Source: Bog-756 sp963778165 (lineage in GTDB: Bacteria; Actinomycetota; Acidimicrobiia; Acidimicrobiales; RAAP-2). Taken from it: DNA of 64,000 nucleotides. The DNA lies in NCBI GenBank assembly GCA_963778165.1, contig CAVZTE010000001.1:62001-126000 (forward strand), given 5' to 3'. Positions within the stretch are counted from its first letter, which is position 1; each line of letters begins with the position of its first letter. Shown here piece after piece: positions 44,093-54,053 of this stretch. Made by a program: the position numbers and the translations under genes. Under the pieces are notes generated by a model that was not told the DNA's origin, did no database searches, and worked only from the letters and a program-made list of their open reading frames with translations.

Positions 44093-44683
44093 GTGCCTGC
44101 CACCATCGTCGACTACGAGGATGCATCGGTCGAGGTCCACCGCCTGGTGGTGGGGCCGGTCGACAACAACGTCTACATCGTCCGGGACCGGTCGACGGGC
44201 GAGTCCGTCCTCATCGACGCGGCCAACGAGCACGACAAGCTGCTCGAGCTGTGCCGGCCCTCGAACGTGCGCCAGGTGGTCGAGACCCATGGGCACTGGG
44301 ACCACATCCAGGCCGTCGAGGCCGTCCGCAACGCCGGCATCGATGTGGCCGTGACCTCGGCCGACGCCGGCATGCTGCCCTCCTACGACCAGCTCCTGGA
44401 GGACCGGTCGATCGTCCAGGTCGGGAACCTCCGCCTGGCCACCATCGCCACCCCGGGCCACACCCCCGGCTCGATGTGCTTCGCCGTCGAGGGGACTCCT
44501 CTGCTGTTCACCGGTGACACGCTGTTTCCCGGGGGCCCGGGCAACACGTCGTTCGAGCACTCCGACTTCGCCACCATCATCACCTCCATCGAGGACCGGC
44601 TGTTCGCCCCGTTCGACGCCGGGACCCTGGTCCTGCCGGGCCATGGCGCCGGGACCACCATCGGTGCCGAGTCCCCCACCTGA
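44093..44683 (+). CDS. MBL-fold metallo-hydrolase (glyoxalase II-like)
   Basis: 196-residue metallo-beta-lactamase-fold enzyme. The dinuclear metal signature is T-H-G-H-W-D-H, followed by a P-G-H-T-P-G-S histidine, F-T-G-D-T-L-F-P-G-G-P-G (bridging Asp), and the final L-P-G-H-G histidine: all five ligand positions present. Relatives hydrolyse thioesters such as S-lactoylglutathione or mycothiol conjugates; actinobacteria use mycothiol, so that is a reasonable guess. GTG 44093 is chosen for its aggag site ten nt upstream; GTG 44075 is in frame. Confidence 0.87.
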   Translation: MPATIVDYEDASVEVHRLVVGPVDNNVYIVRDRSTGESVLIDAANEHDKLLELCRPSNVRQVVETHGHWDHIQAVEAVRNAGIDVAVTSADAGMLPSYDQLLEDRSIVQVGNLRLATIATPGHTPGSMCFAVEGTPLLFTGDTLFPGGPGNTSFEHSDFATIITSIEDRLFAPFDAGTLVLPGHGAGTTIGAESPT

Positions 44684-44743
44684 CGAGTGGGTCGAGCGCG
44701 GGCTGGTGAGGGGCTGAGGGAGTTGACGCGGCCGACCGCCGGC

Positions 44744-46993
44744 TCAGACCGCCGTCGAGGGCCGGCGGGGCTCCCGGACCAGCTCGATCTGCGGGGGCAG
44801 TCCGGTGACCACCACGCCGCCGGGCACCTCGGTCCCGACCTCGATGGTCACCCGCGACCCGGCCAACGGGATCCCTTCGACCTTGAGGTAGCCGATCCAG
44901 TCGGGCAGGTTGGGGCACAGCCAGGTCTTCCCGTACGGGATCCAGGGGTCCAACCGGAGCAGAGTCCGCAGGCACAAGAGGGGCGAAGCCGCAGCCCAGG
45001 CCTGGGGCGAGCACGAGGTCGGGTAGCCCACCGGCACCGACAGCTCCCCCCGGTCCAGGCCGCTGAACAGCTCGGGGAGCCGACCGCCCTGGGTCTGGGC
45101 CGCGTCGAGCAGGCCGAAGATGAGCTGCTGGGCCGCGGCGTCGAAGCCGTAGCGGGCCAGGCCGGCGGCCACGATGGCCGTGTCGTGCGGCCACACCGAG
45201 CCGCAGTGGTAGCTGATGGGGTTGTACCCACCGCTCTTCTTGGACAGGGTCCGCACCCCCCACCCGCTGAACATGGCCGGCGACACCAGGTGCTCGGCCA
45301 CCCGGCGGGCCTTGTCCTCGTCCACGATCCCGGTCCACAGGCAGTGCCCGATGTTGGAGGTCAGCGAGTCGATGGGGCGCTTGTCGGCGTCGAGGCCGAC
45401 GGCGAACCAACCCTTCTCCTCCAGCCAGAAGTCCCGGTTGAAGGCCGCCTTGAGGTGGGCGGCCTTGGCCCGGTAGCGGTCGTAGGTGGCGGTGTCGCCG
45501 ACCTCGAAGGCGAAGTGGGCGCTGGCCAGGTAGGCGCCGTAGGTATAGGCCTGCACCTCGCACAGGGCGATGGGGGCCTCGGCCACCCGGCCATCGGCGT
45601 ACCGGATGCCGTCCCAGCTGTCCTTCCAGCCCTGGTTGGCCAGACCGCGGTCGGTAGCCCGCCGGTACTCGACGTACCCATCCCCGTCAGCGTCCCCGAA
45701 CTGCTCGATCCACTCCATGGCCCGGGCGGCGTTGGGGAGCAGCTCGTCCACCATCTCCCGGGCCTCACCCCAGCGCCGCATCTCGCCCAGCAGCATCACG
45801 AACAAGGGGGTGGCATCGGCCGTGCCGTAGTAGATGCTGCCCCCGCCCAGCGACAGGGTGGCGGCATCGCCGAACCGCATCTCGTGGAGGATGCGCCCGG
45901 GCTCCTCGTCGTGGCGGGGGTCGACATCCTTCCCCTGGAACCGGGCCAGGGTCTGGAGCACCCCTCGGGCCAGATCGGGGTCGACCAGCAGCGCCATCCA
46001 CGCCGTCAGCAGGGAGTCACGACCGAACACCGTCATGAACCACGGAGCGCCAGCCGCCACCACCACCCGCTCGGGATAGTCGGGGTCGAAGATCCGCAGG
46101 GCCCCGAGGTCCTCGTTGCTGCGGTCGATGACCTCTTTGAGCCCGGGGTGGCTGGTCTCCACCTGGGGAACCCGCCGGCGCCACTGGGCCAGGCGCTCGG
46201 ACGGTGCGGCCCGCTCGATGGGCTCCCCGCAGCGGTAGCGGGGGTCGAAGGTGGCAGCATCGATGGCCGGCGCCACCTCGATGCACGTCGTCCACTCCCC
46301 CCTGGGAGGCACGATCACCTCGAACGAGGCCAGATCGGGGCTGACCACGGCGGGGTCGCAGAACCGGAGGTCCACGCCCCGGACCACCCCGCCCCGCCGG
46401 TACGAGTAGGTGATGCTGGGGGGCCGCTCGACCGGGAAGGGCTCGTCGGACTCCCGCCGCAGGGCGACCTGCTGGTTGGCCTCCTCCCGGGCGATCAGCT
46501 CGGCCAGGGTCCCGGGCGACACCGTGCTGGTCACCCGCCCGGTACCCGGATCGCTCCCCACCCGACCCTCCTTCACCGCGAACAGGTCGGCGAAGTCGGA
46601 GTCGACGAAGACCTCGAGGGTGCACAGGGCCGGCTCGTCGGCGAAGTTGCGCAGGGTGATGTCCTCGCGCATGCCCTGTCCCACGTGCCGGGTCCGGAAG
46701 ACCATCAAGGTGGAGTCGGCCCGCCCGGGCGCGGGCCGGGACCGGGAGACGAAGGTGGCCGAGAACGGGTCGTCGGTGATGGCGGCCAGCGGCTCGGTGA
46801 TCTGCCCGTTCACCAGCAGCTCCAGCCGGGACAGGATCCGGGTGTCCCGGAAGAACAGGCCCTGGGCCGAGCCCAGGGACATGTCCCCGGAGCTCCCGCT
46901 GATGGCGAAGGTCGATTCGTCGACCAGGGTCACCACGCTTGCTCCCGAGTCCAATCTGGCGATCGGGCCGGCATAGTTCCAGGGGTCGGCCAT
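44744..46993 (-). CDS. glycogen-debranching-type amylo-alpha-1,6-glucosidase
   Basis: 749-residue protein with an N-terminal GDE_N_bis-like beta domain (about 15-210; F-F-R-D-T-R-I-L-S-R-L-E-L-L-V-N) and a C-terminal six-hairpin (alpha/alpha)6 glucosidase domain. The catalytic domain shows W-F-M-T-V-F-G-R-D-S-L-L-T-A-W, D-A-D-G-D-G-Y-V-E-Y, N-Q-G-W-K-D-S-W-D-G, and S-V-W-P-H-D-T-A-I. This matches bacterial amylo-1,6-glucosidase family proteins acting on alpha-glucans such as glycogen or trehalose-derived polymers. No signal peptide, so cytosolic. ATG 46993, preceded by a 22-bp repeat array. Confidence 0.9.
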   Translation of the reverse strand: MADPWNYAGPIARLDSGASVVTLVDESTFAISGSSGDMSLGSAQGLFFRDTRILSRLELLVNGQITEPLAAITDDPFSATFVSRSRPAPGRADSTLMVFRTRHVGQGMREDITLRNFADEPALCTLEVFVDSDFADLFAVKEGRVGSDPGTGRVTSTVSPGTLAELIAREEANQQVALRRESDEPFPVERPPSITYSYRRGGVVRGVDLRFCDPAVVSPDLASFEVIVPPRGEWTTCIEVAPAIDAATFDPRYRCGEPIERAAPSERLAQWRRRVPQVETSHPGLKEVIDRSNEDLGALRIFDPDYPERVVVAAGAPWFMTVFGRDSLLTAWMALLVDPDLARGVLQTLARFQGKDVDPRHDEEPGRILHEMRFGDAATLSLGGGSIYYGTADATPLFVMLLGEMRRWGEAREMVDELLPNAARAMEWIEQFGDADGDGYVEYRRATDRGLANQGWKDSWDGIRYADGRVAEAPIALCEVQAYTYGAYLASAHFAFEVGDTATYDRYRAKAAHLKAAFNRDFWLEEKGWFAVGLDADKRPIDSLTSNIGHCLWTGIVDEDKARRVAEHLVSPAMFSGWGVRTLSKKSGGYNPISYHCGSVWPHDTAIVAAGLARYGFDAAAQQLIFGLLDAAQTQGGRLPELFSGLDRGELSVPVGYPTSCSPQAWAAASPLLCLRTLLRLDPWIPYGKTWLCPNLPDWIGYLKVEGIPLAGSRVTIEVGTEVPGGVVVTGLPPQIELVREPRRPSTAV

Positions 46994-47026
46994 GGCGCTT
47001 ACCGTATCGGCTTGACCTGCTCACCT

Positions 47027-47115
47027 GAGTAATCCCCCGGCCGGGGCCGAGTGATCCCTTGGGGCGGGGCCGAGTGATCCCTGGGCCGGGCTGGTGTGAT
47101 CCCCCGCGCCGGGCC
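47027..47115. repeat. ~22-bp degenerate tandem array, four units
   Basis: Units of gagtgatcccttggggcggggcc type start at 47027, 47049, 47072 and about 47093. They fill the divergent spacer between the glucosidase gene and sufC1, ending just before the sufC1 promoter region. Confidence 0.8.
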
Positions 47116-47130
47116 TGGAATGGGCCGCTA

Positions 47131-47158
47131 TTCCCCCTATACCCGTAGGGGAAAATCA
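47131..47158 (+). promoter_or_regulatory. candidate Fe-S regulator site and promoter upstream of sufC1
   Basis: cccctA-tacccg-taggggaaaatca: perfect arms cccc-ta (47134-47139) and ta-gggg (47146-47151), extended to ttc/gaaa with one mismatch. The tata within it could serve as the -10. The layout CCxxA-n6-TAxGG approximates the type 2 IscR/Rrf2 site, and a related sequence lies upstream of sufB. Start codon is 23-30 bp downstream. Confidence 0.45.
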
Positions 47159-47180
47159 CGAATGCGGCTAAGATCCACCC

Positions 47181-47983
<803 letters not shown>

Positions 47984-47996
<13 letters not shown>

Positions 47997-49240
47997 AAGA
48001 ATCTCCGTCCGGGCTGGATGTGGCCACGCTGCGCAAGGACTTCCCGTTGCTGGCCCGCGAGGTCAACGGCCATCCCATCACCTACCTGGACTCGGCCGCT
48101 TCGGCCCAACGCCCGGTGCAGGTCCTCGACGCCATGCGGGAGTACGACGAGACCACCCACGCCAATGTGCACCGGGGCGTCTACTCCATCGCCGAGGAGG
48201 CCACCCGCCGCTTCGAGGCCGCCCGCCACAACGTGGGCCGGTTCATCGGCGCACCGGAGCCCTCGAGGGAGATCGTCTTCACCAAGAACGCCACCGAGGC
48301 CCTCAACCTGGTGGCCCACACCTGGGGCCGTTCCAATCTGCGCTCCGGCGACATCATCGTGCTGACCGAGATGGAGCACCACGCCAACATCGTCCCCTGG
48401 CACATGCTGGCCGAGGAACGTGGGCTCACCATCCGGTGGATACCCGTCGACGACGAAGGTCGGCTGGACCTGAGCGATCTGGACCGGTTGGTCGACGGGG
48501 CCAGGCTGGTCGGGGTCAGCTGCATGTCCAACGTGCTCGGAACCCTCAATCCCATCCGCGAGATCGCCGACATCGCCCATGCCGCCGGCGCCGTGGTGGT
48601 GGCGGACGGGGCCCAGTCCGTGCCCCACCTCCCGACCGACGTGACCGCACTGGACGTGGACTTCCTGGCCTTCAGCTCCCACAAGATGCTCGGTCCCACC
48701 GGAATCGGCGTGCTGTGGGGACGCGATGAGCTGCTCTCGGCCCTTCCGCCCTTCCTAGGCGGTGGCGAGATGATCCTCGACGTCCGTAAGGACGGGTTCA
48801 CCCCGAACGACATCCCCTGGCGCTTCGAGGCCGGCACGCCCCCGATCACCGAGGCCATCGGACTCGGGGCCGCCGTCGACTATCTGCGGAACGTGACCAT
48901 GGAGGCGGTCCGGGCCCACGAGATCTCCCTCACCACCTACGCCATGGACACCTTGACCGAGCGGTTCGGGGACGACATCGGCATCTTCGGGCCCCGCGAT
49001 CCCCGGGACCGGGGTGGGGTCATCTCCTTCGCCTACCGCGACATCCATCCCCACGACATCTCCCAGGTCCTCGACGAGTACGGGGTGTGCGTGCGGGCCG
49101 GCCACCACTGTGCGAAGCCCCTCATGAGGCGCCTCGGGGTCAACGCCACCGCCCGGGCCTCGTTCGGCCTCTACAACGACGAAGCCGACGTCGACACCCT
49201 GGCCGATGCGTTGACCGAGGCCGGAGCGTTCTTCGGATGA
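47984..49240 (+). CDS. sufS: cysteine desulfurase SufS
   Basis: 418-residue PLP enzyme taking sulfur from cysteine as a persulfide. PLP lysine in F-S-S-H-K-M-L-G-P-T-G, and catalytic C376 in R-A-G-H-H-C-A-K-P, the short-loop type II arrangement of SufS. Also D-G-A-Q-S-V-P-H and E-M-E-H-H-A-N-I-V-P-W. ATG 47984 overlaps sufC1 by 13 bp, implying coupling. The partner SufU follows after about 97 bp. In Gram-positive bacteria SufS passes its persulfide to SufU, which fits this order. Confidence 0.96.
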
Positions 49241-49337
49241 GCGCTCGGCGGTATCCTGGTGCGGTGACCAGTGAGTTCGTGCGTTGTCACGCCTTCGGGA
49301 CGTCGGTCCCCCAGATCGTAGAGAGGTGTGTGCGCTG

Positions 49338-49859
49338 ATGCCCGGGCTCGAGGACCTCTACCGCGAGATCATCCTGGACCACTACCGCTCGCCCCGTAAC
49401 CGCGGCGAGTTGGAGTCGCCGCCCGCCTACCGGGTCGAGGGCTTCAACCCGCTGTGCGGGGACGAGATCGTGGTCACCCTCATCGTCGAGGGCGACGTGG
49501 TCTCGGACATCAAGATCGCCGGGACCGGCTGCTCGATCAGCCAGTCGTCGGCCTCGTTGATGTCCGCCGCCGTCAAAGGCAAGCCGGTGGCCGAGGTGCG
49601 TGACCTGATCCGCACCTTCAAGGGGATGATGTCCATCCACGAGTCGACCCTTCCCTCGGCCAACGGGTCGGCCTCGGGTGACGGATCCGGCTCGACCGTC
49701 GAACTGGATGTGGCCGAGCCCGAGATCATCGACGTCGACGCTCTGGGCGAGCTGGCCGCCCTGCAGGGCGTGGTCAAGTTCCCGGTGCGCATCAAGTGCG
49801 CCACACTGAGCTGGAACACGCTGGCCCAGGGGCTCGACGAGAGCGAGTCGGTTAGCTGA
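49338..49859 (+). CDS. sufU: Fe-S assembly sulfur acceptor SufU
   Basis: 173-residue zinc-dependent sulfurtransferase that accepts the SufS persulfide. Zinc ligands C40 and D42 in N-P-L-C-G-D, C65 in G-T-G-C-S-I-S-Q-S, and C154 in K-C-A-T-L-S-W are conserved. The insertion between the last two conserved blocks that separates SufU from IscU is present and enlarged by a Ser/Gly-rich stretch. ATG 49338; the open frame upstream to 49284 precedes a better start with agaggtg. Last gene of the sufC1-sufS-sufU unit. Confidence 0.95.
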   Translation: MPGLEDLYREIILDHYRSPRNRGELESPPAYRVEGFNPLCGDEIVVTLIVEGDVVSDIKIAGTGCSISQSSASLMSAAVKGKPVAEVRDLIRTFKGMMSIHESTLPSANGSASGDGSGSTVELDVAEPEIIDVDALGELAALQGVVKFPVRIKCATLSWNTLAQGLDESESVS

Positions 49860-49875
49860 ATCTCGTTTGCGCTCT

Positions 49876-49929
49876 GCGCTGGCGTTGGCTCTTGCGCTGG
49901 CGTTGGCTCTTGCGCTGACGTTGGTGCTG
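49876..49929. repeat. 18-bp tandem array, three units
   Basis: gcgctggcgttggctctt at 49876 and 49894 (identical), then a diverged copy at 49912. It lies immediately after sufU, between the facing ends of sufU and sufC2. Confidence 0.88.
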
Positions 49930-49985
49930 AGCGGTGGCGCGGCGGGTGGCCGGGCCGGGTGGCACACGACTCGCGCCGGGACTGC

Positions 49986-50732
49986 TCAGCTGTAGGCCGC
50001 GTACCCCGTCTGATCCACCAGCTCGGCCAGCTCGCTGCCTCCCGTGGCCACCACCCGTCCCTCGGACAGGACGTGCACCACGTCGGGGTGGAGCACATCG
50101 AGCAACCGGCGGAAGTGGGTGATGGCCAGCACCCCGAGGCCCCATTCGTTGGTGGCCTCTTCCACCCGTCGTCCGACCGCACCCAGGGCATCGATGTCCA
50201 GTCCCGAGTCGATCTCGTCCAGCACGGCGAACTTGGGACGCAACACGCCTAACTGGAGCGTCTCGTTTCGCTTGCGCTCGCCGCCGGACAGGTCGACGTT
50301 GAGCGGACGGTTGAGAAAGCGCTCGTCGAAGCCGATGCGGCGGGCCTCGGTCTGCAGTCGGCCACCGATCCCGTCAGCGCCTCCGCCGTTCTCGTCCCCG
50401 GGGACGGCCTGTCGTGCCGCCGTCAGCGACTTGACCAGCGACACGCCCGGTACCTCGATCGGATGCTGCATGCCCAGGAACAGACCGGCCCGGGCCCGTT
50501 GCCAGGTCGGGAGGGCCAGGAGGTCGATGCCGTCCAGGGTCACCGAGCCGCCGAGCACCTCATAGCCCGGTCGACCCATCAGAACATGGGCCAAGGTGCT
50601 CTTGCCGGAGCCGTTGGGTCCCATGACGGCGTGGACCTCCCCACTGCGCACGGTCAGCGTCACCCCACGCAGGATCTCCCGTCCGGGGATGCCGGCCCGC
50701 AGCTCCTCGATCACCAGCTCACCCGTGCTCAT
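49986..50732 (-). CDS. sufC: Fe-S cluster assembly ATPase SufC (copy 2)
   Basis: 248-residue second SufC. Walker A G-P-N-G-S-G-K-S-T, L-G-M-Q-H-P Q-loop, signature L-S-G-G-E-R-K-R-N-E, L-D-E-I-D-S-G-L-D and I-T-H-F are intact. It differs clearly from copy 1: Ile for Thr in D-E-x-D-S-G, no N-terminal extension, and an insert with G-D-E-N-G-G-G-A-D-G after the Q-loop. ATG 50732 overlaps the Rieske gene as ATGA. Its company with sufD suggests this is the copy that works with SufB and SufD, but either could. Confidence 0.94.
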   Translation of the reverse strand: MSTGELVIEELRAGIPGREILRGVTLTVRSGEVHAVMGPNGSGKSTLAHVLMGRPGYEVLGGSVTLDGIDLLALPTWQRARAGLFLGMQHPIEVPGVSLVKSLTAARQAVPGDENGGGADGIGGRLQTEARRIGFDERFLNRPLNVDLSGGERKRNETLQLGVLRPKFAVLDEIDSGLDIDALGAVGRRVEEATNEWGLGVLAITHFRRLLDVLHPDVVHVLSEGRVVATGGSELAELVDQTGYAAYS

Positions 50733-51073
50733 GGCACCACCACCGAAACGTCGTCCCCATCGATCTCCACCTGGTAGACCGCCACCGGCCGGGTGGCCGG
50801 AAGGGAGCACGGCTCACCGGTCCGGAGGTCGAAGGTCGATCCGTGCTTGGCACACTCGATCTCGCACTCGCTGGTGAGGACCTCCCCATCGGCCAAAGAG
50901 AAGTCCTCGTGGCTGCAGCGATCGTCGATGGCATAGAACTCGTCGCCGATGTGGGCCACGGCCAGCCTCAGGCCGTCGACGTCGAAGCGCCGGGCCTCCC
51001 CCGGGGCCACGTCGTTGCGTCCGCACACCCTGATCACCCGGCGCGGGCCCGGGTTGGCCATGGCCTCACTCAC
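50729..51073 (-). CDS. Rieske-type ferredoxin of the suf unit
   Basis: 114-residue stand-alone Rieske [2Fe-2S] protein. Ligands C53-x-H55 (D-R-C-S-H-E-D) and C74-x2-H77 (E-C-A-K-H-G-S-T-F-D) form the full site, with P-V-A-V-Y-Q-V near the end. Such proteins serve as electron carriers for dioxygenases, and some actinobacterial suf operons carry one between sufD and sufC. The gene overlaps sufD at its start (8 bp) and sufC2 at its end (4 bp), so all three are translated as a coupled unit. A role in cluster assembly or repair is inferred from position. Confidence 0.93.
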   Translation of the reverse strand: MSEAMANPGPRRVIRVCGRNDVAPGEARRFDVDGLRLAVAHIGDEFYAIDDRCSHEDFSLADGEVLTSECEIECAKHGSTFDLRTGEPCSLPATRPVAVYQVEIDGDDVSVVVP

Positions 51074-52421
51074 TCTGGCCTCCCGACCGGTCAGCCAGGG
51101 CGCGGCCGATCATCGACCGGGTTCCGGCGATGGGCACCTGGTCGGCGATGTTCTCGAAGAAGCCGCCCACGATCAACCGCTCGGCCACCTCGGGCTCGAC
51201 GCCGCGGGACTCGAGGTAGTAGCGCTGATCCTCGTCGACCGGGCCGACCGTCGAGCCGTGGCTGCACTTCACGTCGTTCTCCTCGATGTCCAGATTGGGC
51301 ACCGAGTCGGCCTGGGCCCCTTCGTCGAGGACCAGGTTGTGATTGGTCTGCATGGCGTCGGACCGCACCGCCCCCCGACGGACCCGGATGAGTCCGCTGT
51401 ACACGGAGTGCGCCCGGTCGGCCACCGCTCCCATGAACAAGAGGTCGCTGGTCGTCTTGGGGGCCAGGTGATCCTGGAGGGTCCGGAAGTCCAACATCTG
51501 GTCGTCCCGACCGATGAAGGCCGCCCGCAGCTGGCTGGTCCCGGACTCCCCCTGTAGGGCCGAGTCGGTTCGGAGCCGGGCGTAACTCCCACCGAGAGCC
51601 ACGGCGAAGCTGGACAAGGTGGCGTCGGCACCGATGGCGCTGGCCTGATGGGCCAGCTGCCAGGTGTCGGGCCCGACAGACTGCACACTGACGTAGGACA
51701 GGGCGGCATTCTCTGCCACCCGGATCTCCGTCACCGGGACCACCAGGTGGTCGGTGCGCCGGTTGTTACGGTCCCTCGGGCTCGCCGAGGTGCTTCCCGA
51801 AGGAAGGTCCGCAAGCAGGCCGGTCTCCACGTCGACGACGATCTCGACCACCCCGGCCTTGGATCCCGGGCCGCTGCGGATGACCGTCCGGGGGAAGACC
51901 GCCTCACCCCCGCTGCCGCTGACCACATGGACCACCACGATGGGATCGTCGATGACGGCACCGGCGGCCACGTCGACGATGAGCGGATCCACGGCGAAAG
52001 CCTCGTTGAGGAGGACGAAGTCCCGCGGGTCGGTGATCACCGCACCCAGGAGGGACTCCATATCGTCCTGCTCGGTGACCCGGCCCAGGGTCAACACGTC
52101 CTCCCCTACCGACGAGCCCACCGTGGCCAACAGCCCGTTGATGGTCACCATGAGGCCCGAGCGCGGGCCGAGGCTGCCCACCAGCGAGTGGACCCGGTCC
52201 GAGGGGGACGGGCCCGGGTCGTTGTGGCCGTCGACGGGTACCGTCCCCGACGGCCGGAACCGGTCGAGGTCGAGGTCGTCGATCCGGCTGTACCGCCAGA
52301 CCTCGTCCTTCTCCGTGGGCAGGACCGACGAGGCGAACTCCTCGGCCGCGGCCAGGCGGCGTCGCTGCAGCCAGGCATGCCCGGGCAGGGAGGTAGCGGA
52401 ATCAGGTGTGAAGGTGGACAG
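51066..52421 (-). CDS. sufD: Fe-S scaffold protein SufD, apparent CTG start
   Basis: 451-residue partner of SufB and SufC. The C-terminal block N-L-D-I-E-E-N-D-V-K-C-S-H-G-S-T-V-G and R-x-Y-Y-L-E-S-R-G are SufD/SufB hallmarks. The conserved N-terminal region with E-V-W-R-Y-S-R-I-D reads on upstream of the first canonical start (GTG 52181, which would give 371 residues). It continues to S-T-F-T-P-D-S at 52418, just where SufD proteins begin. No ATG, GTG or TTG occurs between 52184 and the in-frame stop further upstream. CTG at 52421, nine nt after agagg, is therefore the likely start, or the base is misread. Confidence 0.88.
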   Translation of the reverse strand: MSTFTPDSATSLPGHAWLQRRRLAAAEEFASSVLPTEKDEVWRYSRIDDLDLDRFRPSGTVPVDGHNDPGPSPSDRVHSLVGSLGPRSGLMVTINGLLATVGSSVGEDVLTLGRVTEQDDMESLLGAVITDPRDFVLLNEAFAVDPLIVDVAAGAVIDDPIVVVHVVSGSGGEAVFPRTVIRSGPGSKAGVVEIVVDVETGLLADLPSGSTSASPRDRNNRRTDHLVVPVTEIRVAENAALSYVSVQSVGPDTWQLAHQASAIGADATLSSFAVALGGSYARLRTDSALQGESGTSQLRAAFIGRDDQMLDFRTLQDHLAPKTTSDLLFMGAVADRAHSVYSGLIRVRRGAVRSDAMQTNHNLVLDEGAQADSVPNLDIEENDVKCSHGSTVGPVDEDQRYYLESRGVEPEVAERLIVGGFFENIADQVPIAGTRSMIGRALADRSGGQSE

Positions 52422-52647
52422 AACGGGAAACCTCTCGCGTCTCGCGCAACGAGGCCCGGGTTACGAGCCTCCGGGTCAATACTACCTGCCGATTCCCGGG
52501 CCTCAGCCCCGGCAGTCCGTGCCCCCCGGCTCAGCCCCGGCCCCGGCCACCCCCGGCACCGCCCCCGGTCCCGACCGCGGCCACCGGTCCCGGCCACTGC
52601 CCCCGGCCCCGGGCGCCCCGGCCTGATGGAGGCATACGCTTTGATCC

Positions 52648-53529
52648 ATGACGCCGCCGACCGACTCAGACATCGCTGCCTTCTCCTCCGAGGTCCTTTC
52701 CCTCGAGACCGACGGTCACGTGGCCACCCTGTGGCTGGATCGGCCCGAGAAGCGCAACGCCATGGGCCCGGCGTTCTGGTCCGACCTCCCCCGGGCCATG
52801 GCCGCCATCGGCTCGGATCCGGAGGTCCGGGTGGTGGTGATCGCAGCTCGAGGGCCCCATTTCAGCGTGGGCCTCGACCTGGTGGCCATGTCCGGCCTGA
52901 CCGGCACGCCGGACACGTCGGGCACGTCCGGCAACGGCAATGGCTCCAAACCGTCGATGGCCGCCCGGGCCCAGTCGGCCCGGACCGAGATCCGGCGGTT
53001 GCAGGCCTCGGTGACCTCGGTGGCCGACTGCCCGCTTCCGGTCATCGCCGCCATCCACGGCTACTGCATCGGCGGAGGCGTCGACCTGGCCGCGGCCTGC
53101 GACATCCGCCTGGCCAGCGCGGATGCCCTGTTCTCGGTGCGCGAGGCCAAGGTGGCCATCGTGGCCGACCTGGGAAGCCTCCAGCGCCTCCCGGCGATCA
53201 TCGGTCAAGGGCATCTGGCCGAGTTGGCCTACACCGGCAAGGACATCGCCGCCGAACGGGCCCTGGCCATCGGACTGGTCAACCAGGTCAGCTCGGACGC
53301 CGATGCGGTCCTCCACGACGCCCGGGCGTTGGCCGCGGAGATAGCGTCCAACTCACCCCTGGCCGTTCAGGGCACCAAGGCGGTTCTCAGGGCCAGCGAA
53401 GGACGAACGGTGGAGGAGGGGTTGGAGTACACCGCCACATGGAACGCCGGGTTCCTGGCCTCGGACGATCTGATTGAGGCCATGACGGCGTTCATGGAGA
53501 AGCGCCCGGCGGTATTTACCGGCCGTTGA
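52648..53529 (+). CDS. crotonase, dienoyl-CoA isomerase-like
   Basis: 293-residue crotonase-fold enzyme. It begins V-A-T-L-W-L-D-R-P-E-K-R-N-A-M, has the oxyanion segment F-S-V-G-L-D-L and the second one H-G-Y-C-I-G-G-G-V-D-L. A-V-R-E-A-K-V-A-I-V-A-D-L-G-S-L-Q-R-L-P contains the Glu/Asp pair at the positions used by delta3,5-delta2,4-dienoyl-CoA isomerase (ECH1), rather than the two Glu of enoyl hydratase. A Gly/Ser/Asn-rich insertion after the first oxyanion motif looks like a flexible loop. ATG 52648. It lies between sufD and sufB without obvious functional link. Confidence 0.87.
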   Translation: MTPPTDSDIAAFSSEVLSLETDGHVATLWLDRPEKRNAMGPAFWSDLPRAMAAIGSDPEVRVVVIAARGPHFSVGLDLVAMSGLTGTPDTSGTSGNGNGSKPSMAARAQSARTEIRRLQASVTSVADCPLPVIAAIHGYCIGGGVDLAAACDIRLASADALFSVREAKVAIVADLGSLQRLPAIIGQGHLAELAYTGKDIAAERALAIGLVNQVSSDADAVLHDARALAAEIASNSPLAVQGTKAVLRASEGRTVEEGLEYTATWNAGFLASDDLIEAMTAFMEKRPAVFTGR

Positions 53530-53620
53530 GGTCACCGCCGAACGAAGGTTCAGCCGACCGAACGGGGGTTCAGGCCGCCGCTGAGCCTCAACAGGCGGAC
53601 GAAGCTCAGCCGGCTGAAGC

Positions 53621-53965
53621 TCACCGCCGACGCTTCCACCAACGACCCTGGCGCCGCCCTTCGCGCTCGTCCTCTTTGCGCACCTCGGCGAGAACGTCGG
53701 GGCCGACGGCATTGATGATGTCCTCGGCCTGGTCGAGCACCTGAGCCGCCTCCTCACCGGGGACGTCGGGCATGGGCTCGAGGGCCGGCTCGACCAGGGA
53801 CCCGTGGGACCAGCCCACGTCAGCCAGCCGACGGGCGTAGGACGGGCAGTTGTCGGGGCACTTCCAGGGCGCCTCGGGAGCCAGGTCCAGGATGCAGAAC
53901 CGGGCCACTTCCCCCGAGTCGTAGGTACGGCTCTGAAAGTGCTTGCACTCTTCCCTCATCGGCAT
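53621..53965 (-). CDS. small Cys-containing protein of unknown function
   Basis: 114-residue protein, ATG 53965. The N-terminal third carries four cysteines: M-R-E-E-C-K-H-F, A-R-F-C-I-L-D-L, and W-K-C-P-D-N-C-P-S-Y, a spacing that could hold a zinc ion or an Fe-S cluster. The remainder is acidic then ends in a basic R-K-E-D-E-R-E-G-R-R tail. Immediately downstream of sufB on the same strand (89 bp after its stop), so co-transcription with sufB is plausible. I do not recognise a named family, and a link to Fe-S assembly is only positional. Confidence 0.7.
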   Translation of the reverse strand: MPMREECKHFQSRTYDSGEVARFCILDLAPEAPWKCPDNCPSYARRLADVGWSHGSLVEPALEPMPDVPGEEAAQVLDQAEDIINAVGPDVLAEVRKEDEREGRRQGRWWKRRR

Positions 53966-54053
53966 GATTACATCTTGCCTCTCTGCCGGCCGGTGCCCAT
54001 CGTGGCCCACCGCGGCCTGGCGGCCCGATCGGCGCCGGGCGCCAGCTCCCGGG

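Noticed and set aside
53606..53617. tcagccggctga palindrome as a terminator between the crotonase and the Cys-rich gene
   Set aside because: Only 6-bp arms without loop or T-tract, and cagccggct is a frequent word in these spacers.
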